Positions 33,928 through 42,687 of a DNA stretch of 64,000 nucleotides are shown piece by piece (position 1 is the first letter of the stretch; the number at the start of each line of letters is the position of its first letter). Both the position numbers and the translations under genes were made by a program. Source of the stretch: Pseudonocardia parietis. Its GTDB lineage: Bacteria; Actinomycetota; Actinomycetes; Mycobacteriales; Pseudonocardiaceae. The stretch spans positions 217,543 to 281,542 of the forward strand of contig NZ_JAGINU010000002.1 in the NCBI RefSeq assembly GCF_017876315.1, written 5' to 3'. The notes beneath the pieces were generated by a model, which was not told where the DNA came from, made no database searches, and was given only the letters and a program-made list of their open reading frames with translations.

Positions 33928-34560
33928 CGTCGGGGCGACAGTGCCCGGGCCACAGAACGCGCCGGTGAGGCTGTCGGCGATGCACGCACCCGTCGCCGGA
34001 CCCGCCGTGATCGGGTCCACCACCGCTTCTCACGGACGCCACTGCAGCGACGAGAAATGAACGACAGGCGGTTACCCATCCTGGAGCGGACGTCCCGCGT
34101 TGGGGCACTCGCAGTCGAGGCGATTGCCGTGCTGGTAGTCGCGTCGGCCCGCCCGTGCTGCGGCGCGGTGGCGGAGGGGCCCACCCCAGTGGGCCGGGGA
34201 TGTCGCCAGACCGGGCCCACCCAGCGGGTGCAGCGTGCACCATCAGGACGAAGCGATAACCATCGGTTGGTATACGCTAAGTGACGATCTTTCGTCGAAA
34301 CGGGTACCTCATTCACGGGTGGGTGGTCTTCGTCATGAAGCGGCCGGGGTCAGCCATTCACCGTGGTCGTCGACCTGCTGGCGCCTACGCCTGAGACGCC
34401 GCACTCTCTAACCGCTCTGACCTGCAGTGTTGGTTGAGACATCGATGGTCGTGTCTATAGCCGCGCCCCGATAGGACGTCGTGCGCGAGTTGTGTGATGA
34501 CGCACCAACGCTGGGATGCGCGGACGGGCCTGCCGATGACGCTGGTACGGTTCGGCTACT
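33928..34560. other. Non-coding stretch, nothing recognised
   Basis: About 630 bases follow sqdB. Short frames are present but without starts, codon bias or recognisable motifs. An AT-richer section near 34260-34320 (ATACGCTAAGTGACGATCTT) could hold the promoter for the downstream unit, but no clear elements were assigned. Confidence 0.4.
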
Positions 34561-35049
34561 GTGAGCAACCTCGTCGGCGTGCTGGGGACACGGGTGCCAA
34601 GATCCGGTGCCCGCCGCGCCGTGGTACTCCTCGCTCTGTCGATGGTCTTGCTGATCTGTGGGCTGCACCTGCTCTTGCCGGTCCACGGCCCTGAGCTCGT
34701 CGCCGGAAAGTCCTCGACGCAGCTGACAGGGTCGCCGGCGTCCGCGGGCGTCGCGGCTGACCAGTCGGCCGACCACCGAGACCAGATCGGTGCCGAGCGC
34801 CCCGCCGCTCCGCATTCGCATCCTGATGCTCCTGTGTGTCATCAGGACGGAGCCCACGACGAGTCGACTCTCACGGCTCGCGCTGACCGTCCCGCCCCAC
34901 CGGACGTCTTCACCGGAGCGGGCGTCGAGATCCGCGTAGCGGCCGCGATGCGGGCACCGCCGCGGATACACCGCGCAGTCAAGACCACGCCCGCTCGAGC
35001 AGAAGGTGGGCGTCACCACTTAGTCCTGGCACAGATCTCGCGGACATAG
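34561..35049 (+). CDS. Uncharacterised exported or membrane-anchored protein, His-containing
   Basis: This 162-residue protein starts at GTG 34561. A basic N-terminus and hydrophobic helix (AVVLLALSMVLLICGLHLLL) anchor or export it; the rest is low-complexity and hydrophilic with clustered His and Cys (PHSHPDAPVCHQDGAHD). It resembles small DUF6153-type exported proteins in outline only. The His/Cys cluster could bind a metal. It lies just upstream of a cysteine-synthase-like gene. No ribosome-binding site is obvious at the GTG, so the start is uncertain. Confidence 0.5.
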   Translation: MSNLVGVLGTRVPRSGARRAVVLLALSMVLLICGLHLLLPVHGPELVAGKSSTQLTGSPASAGVAADQSADHRDQIGAERPAAPHSHPDAPVCHQDGAHDESTLTARADRPAPPDVFTGAGVEIRVAAAMRAPPRIHRAVKTTPARAEGGRHHLVLAQISRT

Positions 35050-35150
35050 AGGCCTCGGCGACCACGGATCCGATCCCGGTCGTCGCTTCTCGCGCCCCTA
35101 CATCGCTCCCTGGCGGTGCGGCACATGCCCGCGCCCGAATGAGGTCTGTC

Positions 35151-36254
35151 ATGTCCACTCCTTTCACGACTCTTCCCGCCGATGCCCCCGGCGTCGCTGC
35201 GCGACGTTGCTTCCAGTTGACCGACGTCGTCGGCTCCACACCGACGGTGTGGATCGACACACCCTTCAGCTCCGCCGGACGGGGGTTCTGGGCCAAGCTG
35301 GAAGGCACCAATCCCGGCGGGATCAAGGACCGCCCCGCCCTGCATATGGTCGAGCAGGCCCGGCAACGCGGTGATCTCGAGCCGGGCGGGCGGATCGTCG
35401 AGTCCACCAGCGGCACCCTCGGTCTCGGCCTCGCCCTGGCCGGGATCGCGTTCGGGCACCCCGTCACGCTGGTGTCCGACCCGGGGATGGAACCGCTGAT
35501 GTATCGGCTCCTGTGTGCCTACGGTGCCGAGGTGGTGACCGTGCAGAGCCCGGCAGCGTGCGGTGGGTGGCAGCAGGCCCGCCGCGATCGCGTCGCCGAG
35601 GTGCTCGACCAGCATCCCGGCTCGTGGTGCCCGGACCAGTACAACAACCCCGACAACGTCAGCGCCTACGCCCCGCTCGCCGACGAACTGCACGCTCAGC
35701 TCGGAGACATCGATGTGCTCGTCTGCTCGGTCGGCACCGGAGGCCACTCGGCGGGCATCTCCCGCGCGCTACACCAGCATCTGCCCGACCTGGAGGTCGT
35801 CGGGGTCGACACGGTCGGGTCCACGATCTTCGGCCAGCCCGCGCGACCGCGCCTGATGCGGGGGCTCGGCTCGAGCATCCATCCCCGCAACGTCGACCAC
35901 AGCATCTTTAGCGAGGTGCACTGGGTCGGCGCGGATGAGGCAGTCTCGGCGTGCCGTGCGATGGCCAGCGCCAGCTACTCCAGCGGAGGCTGGAGTGTCG
36001 GCGCCGTCGGCACGGTGGCCGGTTGGCTGGCCCGGACCCGGCCGGAGGGCACCCGGATCGCTGCGGTCTTCCCCGACGGCCCGCAGCGCTACTTCGACAC
36101 CGTCTACAACGACGAGTTCTGCGCGGCGAAGGGGATCACCGTCGGTGCCCCTCCGCTGCACGACCCGGACGAGATCGACCGGCCCGACGCCGTCGAGGTC
36201 CACCGCTGGACCCGCTGTGCCACCGTGCTCCGGCCTACAGGACGCGAGAGCTGA
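35151..36254 (+). CDS. PLP-dependent cysteine-synthase-family enzyme
   Basis: The product has 367 residues and a fold-type II PLP domain. The Schiff-base lysine is in EGTNPGGIKDRPALHM, the phosphate loop region is ESTSGTLGLGLALAG, and the glycine-rich loop VCSVGTGGHSAGIS follows. The family includes CysK, CysM, cystathionine synthases and siderophore enzymes such as SbnA. The C-terminal 40 residues are unlike CysK. Its TGA overlaps the ATG of an MFS transporter (TGATG), so enzyme and transporter are co-produced. That pairing suggests the product is a small amino acid that is exported, or that the enzyme makes a cysteine analogue. ATG 35151 was preferred over 35139. Confidence 0.85.
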   Translation: MSTPFTTLPADAPGVAARRCFQLTDVVGSTPTVWIDTPFSSAGRGFWAKLEGTNPGGIKDRPALHMVEQARQRGDLEPGGRIVESTSGTLGLGLALAGIAFGHPVTLVSDPGMEPLMYRLLCAYGAEVVTVQSPAACGGWQQARRDRVAEVLDQHPGSWCPDQYNNPDNVSAYAPLADELHAQLGDIDVLVCSVGTGGHSAGISRALHQHLPDLEVVGVDTVGSTIFGQPARPRLMRGLGSSIHPRNVDHSIFSEVHWVGADEAVSACRAMASASYSSGGWSVGAVGTVAGWLARTRPEGTRIAAVFPDGPQRYFDTVYNDEFCAAKGITVGAPPLHDPDEIDRPDAVEVHRWTRCATVLRPTGRES

Positions 36255-37717
36255 TGCGGGTACTCGACAGATACCGGTCGTTCGACCGGCCGGTCCAGCT
36301 GCTGCTGCTCAACCAGCTGACCATCAACCTCGGCTTCTACATGCTCATCCCATACCTAGCCGACCACCTATCCCAGGGGCTCGGGCTCTCGGTGCTGATG
36401 GTCGGCTTGATCCTCGGGGTACGGAACTTCTCCCAGCAGGGCATGTTCCTGGTCGGGGGCAGCCTGGCCGACCGGTTCGGCTACAAGCCGATGATCGTGG
36501 CCGGCTGCGCCTTGCGCACCGGCGGATTCGCGCTGATCGGCCTGGTCGACAACGTCCCGGCCCTGGTTGTGGCCTCGGCCGCGACCGGATTCGCCGGGGC
36601 GCTGTTCAACCCGGCCGTGCGCGCCTACATCGCCCATGACACCGGTGAGCGACGCGTCGAGGCGTTCGCGCTGTTCAGCATCTTCTACCAGGCGGGCATC
36701 CTGATCGGCCCGATCGTCGGACTGGCACTGACCGGCATCGGCTTCGCCGTCACCTGCCTGGTCGCCGCCGCCGTGTTCGCCGTGCTCACGGTGCTGCAGA
36801 TCCGAGCCCTGCCGGCCCGCCGCGGTGACGGCGGCGGCGACGCCGAGCGGCGCCCGGTCCTCGCGCAGTGGCGCGACGTCGCCACGACCCGGGGCTTCCT
36901 GCCCTTCTCGGTCGCGATGATCGGCACCTACGTCTTGTCCTATCAGGTGTATCTGGCGCTGCCGTTGCACGCCCGAACCCTGGCCGGCGACGGGAATCTG
37001 GGCACGGCGTTGGTGACAGCGTTGTACGTCGTGTCCGGCGGGGTCACCATCGCGGCCCAGATGAAGGTCACCGCCTGGTGTCGTGCGCGGTGGGGGCCGG
37101 CGGGCTCGCTGAGCCGGGGCCTCGTCATGCTCGGTGTCGCCTTCGTGCCGCTGCTCGCCGCCGACGGGTTGCTGGTCGCGCTGCCCGACGTCAGCGCGGT
37201 GATCGCGACGGTGCTGGGTGTGGCGGCGTTGCTGTCGACCGCGGCGCTGCTCGCGATCGGGACCGCCGTGGTCCTGCCGTTCGAGATGGACACCATCGTC
37301 GGGCTCGCTCGCAACCGGCTCGTCGCCACCCACTACGGCTTCTACAACACCGTGTGCGGGGTGGGGATCCTGCTCGGTAACGCGGGGACGGGCTGGGCGA
37401 TCGACCTGGCCCGCTCCGCCGGGGCGCCGTATGCGCCGTGGTTGGTGTTGCTGGTGATCGGGCTGCTGTGTGGGTTCGCCCTCGCGGTGCTGTATCGGCG
37501 CGGACTGCTCACCGCACCCGCCGAGGACACCCAAGCAGCGCAGAGCGAACCGGATGGCGACCCCCCGACCACCCAACTGAGAGCGGTCGGCCAGCACGAC
37601 GACAGCCCGACCCGTCCGCTACCCGCCATCCGTCCTGCCCAGCAGCAGCCAACTCCCACGCCGGTGGAGACGACGCGGCCGCTGGCCGACCTGCCTGGAG
37701 CCGCCCGACGATGGTGA
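36254..37717 (+). CDS. MFS transporter coupled to cysteine-synthase-like gene
   Basis: This 487-residue protein has 12 predicted membrane helices. The loop 2-3 MFS motif is seen as GGSLADRFGYKPMIVAG, and later helices include FAVTCLVAAAVFAVLTVLQI and WLVLLVIGLLCGFALAVLYR. It fits the drug:H+ antiporter-1 type. A long hydrophilic, Pro/Thr-rich tail of about 65 residues follows the last helix. ATG 36254 shares a base with the upstream stop (TGATG). Co-translation with a PLP enzyme suggests export of that enzyme's product or a metal-binding derivative; the substrate is otherwise unknown. Confidence 0.87.
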   Translation: MRVLDRYRSFDRPVQLLLLNQLTINLGFYMLIPYLADHLSQGLGLSVLMVGLILGVRNFSQQGMFLVGGSLADRFGYKPMIVAGCALRTGGFALIGLVDNVPALVVASAATGFAGALFNPAVRAYIAHDTGERRVEAFALFSIFYQAGILIGPIVGLALTGIGFAVTCLVAAAVFAVLTVLQIRALPARRGDGGGDAERRPVLAQWRDVATTRGFLPFSVAMIGTYVLSYQVYLALPLHARTLAGDGNLGTALVTALYVVSGGVTIAAQMKVTAWCRARWGPAGSLSRGLVMLGVAFVPLLAADGLLVALPDVSAVIATVLGVAALLSTAALLAIGTAVVLPFEMDTIVGLARNRLVATHYGFYNTVCGVGILLGNAGTGWAIDLARSAGAPYAPWLVLLVIGLLCGFALAVLYRRGLLTAPAEDTQAAQSEPDGDPPTTQLRAVGQHDDSPTRPLPAIRPAQQQPTPTPVETTRPLADLPGAARRW

Positions 37718-37784
37718 CCCCCGCACGAGCGGACAAGCCCAGCCGTCCGCGACGACCACCGAGCGGCGCGTCTGCCATGGGGCC

Positions 37785-38894
37785 GTGAACGGCGTCGAAC
37801 ACGCCGCCGTGGCGTTGCGGCGACTGGGTGTGCGGCTGCTCGCCGTCGGTGTCGTCGTGGGGGTCCTCGCCGCGGGGCTGGTGTTGGCCCGGATCGCGAT
37901 GGGGCACTTCCTCACCCCGGTAGCGGTCGGACCGGGGTGCCTGCCCCCGGCAGCGGCCGTGCCCATCTCTGCGACCGGCCCCAGCGGACTCGGCGCCGAG
38001 CAACTGGCCAACGCCGCAACCATCGTCGCGGTGGGCCGGGACCGCGCGGTCCCGGAGCGGGCTGTGTGGATCGCCGTGGCCACCGCGCTGCAGGAGTCCG
38101 GCCTGCGCAACCTCGACTACGGCGACCGTGACTCGCTCGGGCTGTTCCAGCAACGCCCGTCGATGGGCTGGGGCTCGGCCGAGCAGGTCACCGATCCCCG
38201 GTACTCGGCCGCGATCTTCTACGACCGACTGCTGCAGATCACCGGATGGGCCGACATGGAGCTGTGGGAGGCCGCCCAGGCGGTCCAACGCTCGGCGTTC
38301 CCGACTGCCTACGCCAAATGGGAGGACACCGCCGCGAACGTGCTCACCGAGGTCGGTGACGGGGCGGCGCGAACCACCGGGGCACGCACGACCGCGGACG
38401 GCGGCAGCTGCGCCGACCCCTCGAGTGCGGTGATCGGCGACGACCCGCGGCCGCGCCCAGCCGGCTGCACCGAGGACGACCCCACCACCCGGGGCTGTGT
38501 GACCCCCACGACGCGGTTCGCACTGGAGCAGGTGCGGACCGCCTTCGGCGCGCTCAGCAAGACCACGTACCTGAGCTCGACACGCTGCTTCGCCGACCGC
38601 CCGGCGAACCCGACCAGCGATCACCCCCTCGGGAAGGGGTGCGACCTGTTCCCCGGACCCGCCGGCAGCTTCGCCTCCGGCCGCGACGTCGACGACGGCT
38701 GGGTGATCGCCGAGTGGTTCCGGCGCAACGCCGTCGCCCTCGACGTCTCCTACGTCATCTGGCAGGGCCAGATCTGGCTACGGCCCCAGGCAGGTCCCGG
38801 TCGGTGGAGCGACTACACCGGGGGCGGGGTCTACGACCCTGCCGACCCGGTGGGCGGGCACTACGATCACATTCACGTGTCGTTCCGCCGCTAG
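37785..38894 (+). CDS. Secreted peptidoglycan hydrolase with lysozyme-like and LAS-like parts
   Basis: This 369-residue protein starts at GTG 37785 with an N-terminal membrane helix (LLAVGVVVGVLAAGLVLARI). A lytic-transglycosylase-like segment follows (AVATALQESGLRNLDYGDRD, then SLGLFQQRPSMGWGSAEQV). The C-terminus has SDHPLGKGCDLFPG and HYDHIHVSF, a His-Asp-His pattern of LAS-type metallopeptidases. In actinomycetes, such proteins are often carried by conjugative elements, where they open the wall for the transfer machinery. No other conjugation gene is seen in the window. It lies 68 bases after the MFS gene. Confidence 0.78.
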   Translation: MNGVEHAAVALRRLGVRLLAVGVVVGVLAAGLVLARIAMGHFLTPVAVGPGCLPPAAAVPISATGPSGLGAEQLANAATIVAVGRDRAVPERAVWIAVATALQESGLRNLDYGDRDSLGLFQQRPSMGWGSAEQVTDPRYSAAIFYDRLLQITGWADMELWEAAQAVQRSAFPTAYAKWEDTAANVLTEVGDGAARTTGARTTADGGSCADPSSAVIGDDPRPRPAGCTEDDPTTRGCVTPTTRFALEQVRTAFGALSKTTYLSSTRCFADRPANPTSDHPLGKGCDLFPGPAGSFASGRDVDDGWVIAEWFRRNAVALDVSYVIWQGQIWLRPQAGPGRWSDYTGGGVYDPADPVGGHYDHIHVSFRR

Positions 38895-38906
38895 CCGACC
38901 CACTGG

Positions 38907-39836
38907 TCAGGCGATGCGCGCCAGCGTGGCGCCGCCGTCGGTCGACCGGTGGATGCCGTCGTTGGTCACGATCGTCAACCGGCCCCCGGGCTCGGCGGTG
39001 ATGGCCTGCGGCGGGCTCTCGGTACCGGCACGCCGCTGCCAGGTCGCGCCCCGGTCGGTGCTGGCGTGCACCGTTCCGTCCGGCCCGATCCCGTACACGG
39101 CGCCGTCGCCCGCCCACGATACGAAGGCCAACAGCGGGCTACCGGTGACGCCGCGGAAGGTGGAGCCACCGTCCTGGCTGGCGGTCACCCCGTTCTCGGT
39201 CGTGGCCAGTACCCGGGCCCCGTCGGAGGGATCCACGGCGATGTCGAGGGCATCGAGCGCGGCGCGCTCCTGCCACGTGCGACCGCTGTCGCTGCTGACC
39301 ATCAGCAGGCCGCGGGTGGCGTCGAGCCCGACAACCGAGGTGCCGCCGACGTCGAGAGAGTGGAAGTCGACCTGGCCCTGCAGGCTCACGGGTTCCCACG
39401 TCGTGCCCGCATCGGTGCTGCGGACGAGCCCGACCGGGTTCGGGGTGCCGGCGTCATCGGGGGCGGGGTGGCCGCTGGCGAGGAAGGTGCGGGGCCCGGC
39501 GACGGTGAACCCCATCAGGTCCGGCCCCGCGGTCTCCGGCGGGTCCTGGCGAGGAACCAGTGTCCCGTCGGGGGCGAGGGCGAACAGCCCGTAGTGGCCG
39601 GCAACGATCACGCTGCCGCCCGCAGGGTCGACGCCGACTCCGTGTACGTGTCCGACCGGGGCGAAAAGATCTGCGGTGGTGGTGTTGGCGGCGGTGTTCG
39701 AGGTGTCGGACGCACTCTCTGCGCCACAGCCGGCCAGCACGATGGCGGTGCCGGCGGCGAGGAGGGCGTGGGCCCGGCGCGGTCGGACTCTGCGCTGGGG
39801 GAGACCTGTGCGGTGTGCGGGCGATCTGTTGACCAT
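38907..39836 (-). CDS. BNR-repeat (sialidase-like beta-propeller) lipoprotein
   Basis: The product has 309 residues. A lipoprotein signal (AGTAIVLAGCGA) is followed by repeated BNR/Asp-box motifs: RSTDAGTTWEPV, SSDSGRTWQERA, SQDGGSTFRGV, STDRGATWQRRA and STDGGATLARI. This builds a beta-propeller like F510_1955-type glycosylhydrolases, though no sialidase catalytic residues are obvious. VGHVHGVGVDPAGG near the start is a further hallmark of that group. ATG 39836 was chosen. It is the last gene of a unit with a rhodanese lipoprotein and an Lnt-like acyltransferase, so it could be a client lipoprotein of that acyltransferase. Confidence 0.78.
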   Translation of the reverse strand: MVNRSPAHRTGLPQRRVRPRRAHALLAAGTAIVLAGCGAESASDTSNTAANTTTADLFAPVGHVHGVGVDPAGGSVIVAGHYGLFALAPDGTLVPRQDPPETAGPDLMGFTVAGPRTFLASGHPAPDDAGTPNPVGLVRSTDAGTTWEPVSLQGQVDFHSLDVGGTSVVGLDATRGLLMVSSDSGRTWQERAALDALDIAVDPSDGARVLATTENGVTASQDGGSTFRGVTGSPLLAFVSWAGDGAVYGIGPDGTVHASTDRGATWQRRAGTESPPQAITAEPGGRLTIVTNDGIHRSTDGGATLARIA

Positions 39837-39847
39837 GGGACGGAGGA

Positions 39848-41455
39848 TTACCTTTCTGCGGGGCGCGGTGACCCGACGATGCGTCCGCGACGTCGGGTTG
39901 CGGGCAGCCAAGCGACGGCGACGGCGGCGGCCGCGAGGATGATGTAGGGGCCGTCGCCGAGACGGGTGTACGGGGTGAGGCCGGTGCGCAACGTGACGGG
40001 CTCGCGCAGCAGCGCCGGATCGCCGAGGGGCGACAGTGCGCGAACTGTCCCGTCGGGGTCGACAACGGCCGAGTAGCCAGTGGGTGCGGCTTGGACGACG
40101 CTGCGTGCGCTTTCCAGCGCGCGCAGGCGTGCCGCGGCGACTTCGATCGAGGGGACCTCGTCGGTGACATACGACGAGGCATTGGTCGGGACCAGGACGA
40201 GTTCGCCACCGGCACGGACCGCTTCCCGCACCCGGTCGGCGAACAGCACCTCGTAGGAGATGACGACTCCGAGCCTGCGGCCGGCGACGTCGAGAGCCGC
40301 CGTGCCTTCGCCCACGATGGCGTCCCGGGGGACCAGCGCCGTCAGATCGGTGATCTTCTCCAGCAAGGCCCGACCGGGGATGTACTCGCCGAACGGCACG
40401 CGATGTTCCTTCTCGTAGCGCCCGGTCTGCTGGCCGCGGGCGTCCCACAGCAGCGCGGCATTGCGGAACCCGCTGCCCTGCGTCTCCGTCACACCGGCGA
40501 TGACCGGGGCGGCGAGCCGTCGAGCCAGTTCGGCGACGGCTCGGTCGTTCGGTCCGCCGGTCACCGGCCCGCGGGAGGTGATCACGTTCTCCGGGAACAA
40601 CACGAGGTCGGGAGATGCGGTGATGTCGCGGGCAACAGTCAGGTGCCGGTCGGTGGTGTCCTGCGGATCGGTGAAGACCGCCCGCAGTCCCCGCGGGCCC
40701 CCGCCCTGCACGATCGCGGTGTCCAGCCGGCCTGTGGCGGTGGTCGTGGCGGCGGCGACGGCGGCCCCGACCGGTGGGATGGCGACACTTCCGGCGAGGG
40801 TCGCGGCGAGAACGACGACCCGCTGTCGACCGGTGGCTGTGATTGTGGCCGCGAGTCCGGCCCCTGCAGCGGCGGCGAGCCCGGTGACCAGTAGTGACCC
40901 ACCCACGGGGGCCGCATCGGCAAAGGGGCCGTCGAGCTGGCTGAGCACCAGTGCGGGGAGCGGGAATCCGCTGAAGGGGAACGCAGTCTGGGCGGCGTCG
41001 AGCAACATCAGCAACGCCGGCACCGCCCACCACCCGTGCCATGGGCGTCCCGGCGTCGATCCCGGCACGGCGCAGGCCACTGCGACGAGCAACGCCGTCT
41101 CGACAACCGTGACGGCCAGATAGCCGGCCACGGCGAAGTCGGACAACCAGTACAGCGACGAACTGAACCACACCAGACCGGTCGCCGCGCCGATGCCGGC
41201 GCGCTGGCGCAGCGTGCGACCTCGAAGCGCCAGAACCCACATCGCGACACCGAGTGGTACTAGTGGCCACCAGCCTCGAGGGGGAGCTGCTGCCGCGAAG
41301 GCGGCGCCTGCCGCGACCGCCAAGACGAAGCTTGCCCGGAGACCGAGCCGGCCCCGCCCGCGCCGTGGCGTCGTTTCTGTGCCTGATGCCCTCTCGTGTC
41401 CTGACGCCGGAGAGTGCGGCGCAGGCTGTCGTGGAAACCGGTCTCGGTTCGTCAC
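39848..41455 (-). CDS. Apolipoprotein N-acyltransferase-like protein with Cys-to-Ser active site
   Basis: The product has 535 residues with an N-terminal block of six or more membrane helices and a C-terminal nitrilase-type (CN_hydrolase) domain, the Lnt plan. Lnt adds a third acyl chain to lipoproteins and uses Glu-Lys-Cys. Here Glu289 (LVLFPENV) and Lys349 (GRYEKEHRVPFGEYIP) are kept, but the nucleophile position is Ser400 (GVVISYEVLFADR, from codon TCC). An acyl-enzyme would then be an ester rather than a thioester, or the protein may be inactive or have another role. GTG 41455 overlaps the rhodanese stop. Two lipoprotein genes flank it in the same unit. Confidence 0.88.
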   Translation of the reverse strand: MTNRDRFPRQPAPHSPASGHERASGTETTPRRGRGRLGLRASFVLAVAAGAAFAAAAPPRGWWPLVPLGVAMWVLALRGRTLRQRAGIGAATGLVWFSSSLYWLSDFAVAGYLAVTVVETALLVAVACAVPGSTPGRPWHGWWAVPALLMLLDAAQTAFPFSGFPLPALVLSQLDGPFADAAPVGGSLLVTGLAAAAGAGLAATITATGRQRVVVLAATLAGSVAIPPVGAAVAAATTTATGRLDTAIVQGGGPRGLRAVFTDPQDTTDRHLTVARDITASPDLVLFPENVITSRGPVTGGPNDRAVAELARRLAAPVIAGVTETQGSGFRNAALLWDARGQQTGRYEKEHRVPFGEYIPGRALLEKITDLTALVPRDAIVGEGTAALDVAGRRLGVVISYEVLFADRVREAVRAGGELVLVPTNASSYVTDEVPSIEVAAARLRALESARSVVQAAPTGYSAVVDPDGTVRALSPLGDPALLREPVTLRTGLTPYTRLGDGPYIILAAAAVAVAWLPATRRRGRIVGSPRPAER

Positions 41456-41922
41456 GAGCCGGCTGCCAGGAGTGGGTGGCCTGCGTCCTGCCAGGCTTGC
41501 ATTCCGCCGGCCAGGTCGGTGAGATTGTGGTAGCCGAGCGTGGCCAGTGTCGTCGCAGCGGCCGCGCTCATCGTTCCGGTCCGGCAGTACACGGCCAGCG
41601 CAGCGGCTCGATCTGCCGGCAGCTCCGCGACCCGCTCGCCGATCTGGTCGAACGGGATCGAGGCGTCGGTGCCGGTGATGGAGCCGTCGTCGGGCGTGTG
41701 CACGTTGACGACCACGACGCCGTCTCTGTCCACCAGTTCGGCGAACTGCGCGGCATCGACGAGCCGCACCGGGGACGCCGCAGCGCCGGTGGAGACGGTG
41801 GCAGCGCTCGGTGCTGCGGCCTCATGGGCTGTCGGGGTGCTGGCGCAGGCGGCAAGCAGGACGAGCGCGGCGAGAGCGATCGTTGCGGGGCGCACGAGGC
41901 CGAGGCCGGGTCGACAGGTCAT
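41452..41922 (-). CDS. Rhodanese-domain lipoprotein
   Basis: This 156-residue protein begins at ATG 41922 with a lipoprotein signal (ATIALAALVLLAACAS). An exported rhodanese domain follows (ELVDRDGVVVVNVHTPDDGS, then active-site loop VYCRTGTMSAAAA and GGMQAWQDAG). The active Cys is present. Extracytoplasmic rhodaneses move sulfane sulfur or act on cyanide or thiosulfate outside the membrane; the substrate is unknown. It is the first gene of a minus-strand unit with an Lnt-like enzyme and a BNR lipoprotein, joined by a GTGA overlap. Confidence 0.85.
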   Translation of the reverse strand: MTCRPGLGLVRPATIALAALVLLAACASTPTAHEAAAPSAATVSTGAAASPVRLVDAAQFAELVDRDGVVVVNVHTPDDGSITGTDASIPFDQIGERVAELPADRAAALAVYCRTGTMSAAAATTLATLGYHNLTDLAGGMQAWQDAGHPLLAAGS

Positions 41923-41983
41923 CGCGGTGCTGGCTCCAGTGGGCGCGTCGGCTCGGTCGAGGGGAACGAGACCCTCTTGTGGT

Positions 41984-41998
41984 CCTATGTATCGTAGG
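41984..41998. promoter_or_regulatory. Imperfect inverted repeat in divergent promoter region
   Basis: CCTATGTATCGTAGG has matching CCTA/TAGG ends around a short centre. It lies between the rhodanese lipoprotein gene (minus) and the short plus-strand frame at 42009, and right over the latter's ribosome-binding region. It could be an operator for both. Confidence 0.3.
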
Positions 41999-42008
41999 AG
42001 ATGCCGTG

Positions 42009-42270
42009 ATGGCGATGCCGCGCACTGCACCCCCCTCCGCGGTAGCGCACATCGGCACCGCCCGGTGCGGCGGGCGGACCGGTGGGCATCGGCCTACTGG
42101 TCCGTTCCCGCCGGCCCGCGATGTCTCAGCGGTTGCGGACGTGGTCGCACGGCGAACCGTGCTGTACGAGGCACCAGTGGCACCCGCTGCGCTGCTGGCG
42201 CGGTTCGACGCGCTCGCGGCGTCGTTGGCACCGGGGGAGACGAGGCATCCCGGCTTGTTCACTGGTACGT
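42009..42270 (+). pseudogene. Truncated uncharacterised gene
   Basis: ATG 42009 follows TAGGAGATGCCGTG. The frame reads AVADVVARRTVLYEAPVAPA then LLARFDALAASLAPGETRHP and GLFTG with good coding character. After about 42270 it turns into the antisense of a multicopper oxidase relic and ends at 42383 with arginine-rich shadow sequence. It thus looks like the N-terminal part of a gene cut by a deletion. I do not recognise the family. Confidence 0.4.
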
Positions 42271-42298
42271 CGCGTTGGAGCAGGTGGCGGCGCTTGCG

Positions 42299-42461
42299 GT
42301 CTCCCTCGGCAGCCAGATGTGCAGGTGGAAGGGGTCAGGGTCTGATCGTCCACCCCTCGACGGCGTCGAGATCGACGAGCTGACCGTCGCCGTCGAGCAT
42401 CGAAGTTCTGTCCGTCGATCGTGAAGGACATCCCCATCGGGCCAGAACCCGTTGTTCCCAT
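42299..42461 (-). pseudogene. Multicopper oxidase scrap
   Basis: Minus-strand pieces in shifting frames read GPMGMSFTIDGQNFDA, DGQLVDLDAVEGWTI and PFHLHIWLPRE. They line up with the intact oxidase at 10571-12055 in its third-domain stretch (GMSFTVDGRTFD ... HPFHLHVWPF). Only about 55 codons remain, with at least two frameshifts, and the last copper motif is missing. It is the third trace of a multicopper oxidase in the window. Confidence 0.65.
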
Positions 42462-42687
42462 TCTCTGGTGCCCAACACACGACAGCGCCTGCCTGCTCCG
42501 GGACCACCTTCGATGAGGCAGGACAGCGGGCGGCGTCTCTCTCAACGAAGCGGCCCCACGCCTGGGCTCGATGCTCTTCCAGTCACGGCGAGGGTCTCGT
42601 CGCGGACGGGGTCGATACCGATGACCCGCTGGCCGGCCGTCCGACCTCGCGTGCCCACGCGACACACGATGCCCCAGTCAGTCGCGA

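Noticed and set aside
31450..34023. 857-residue fusion of the glycosyltransferase with an upstream extension
   Set aside because: The extension is antisense to sqdB, which is a clear family member; the glycosyltransferase starts at GTG 32691.
36368..37597. 409-codon open frame opposite the MFS gene
   Set aside because: Composition is Gln/His/Arg-rich, typical of the reverse of membrane helices in high-GC DNA.
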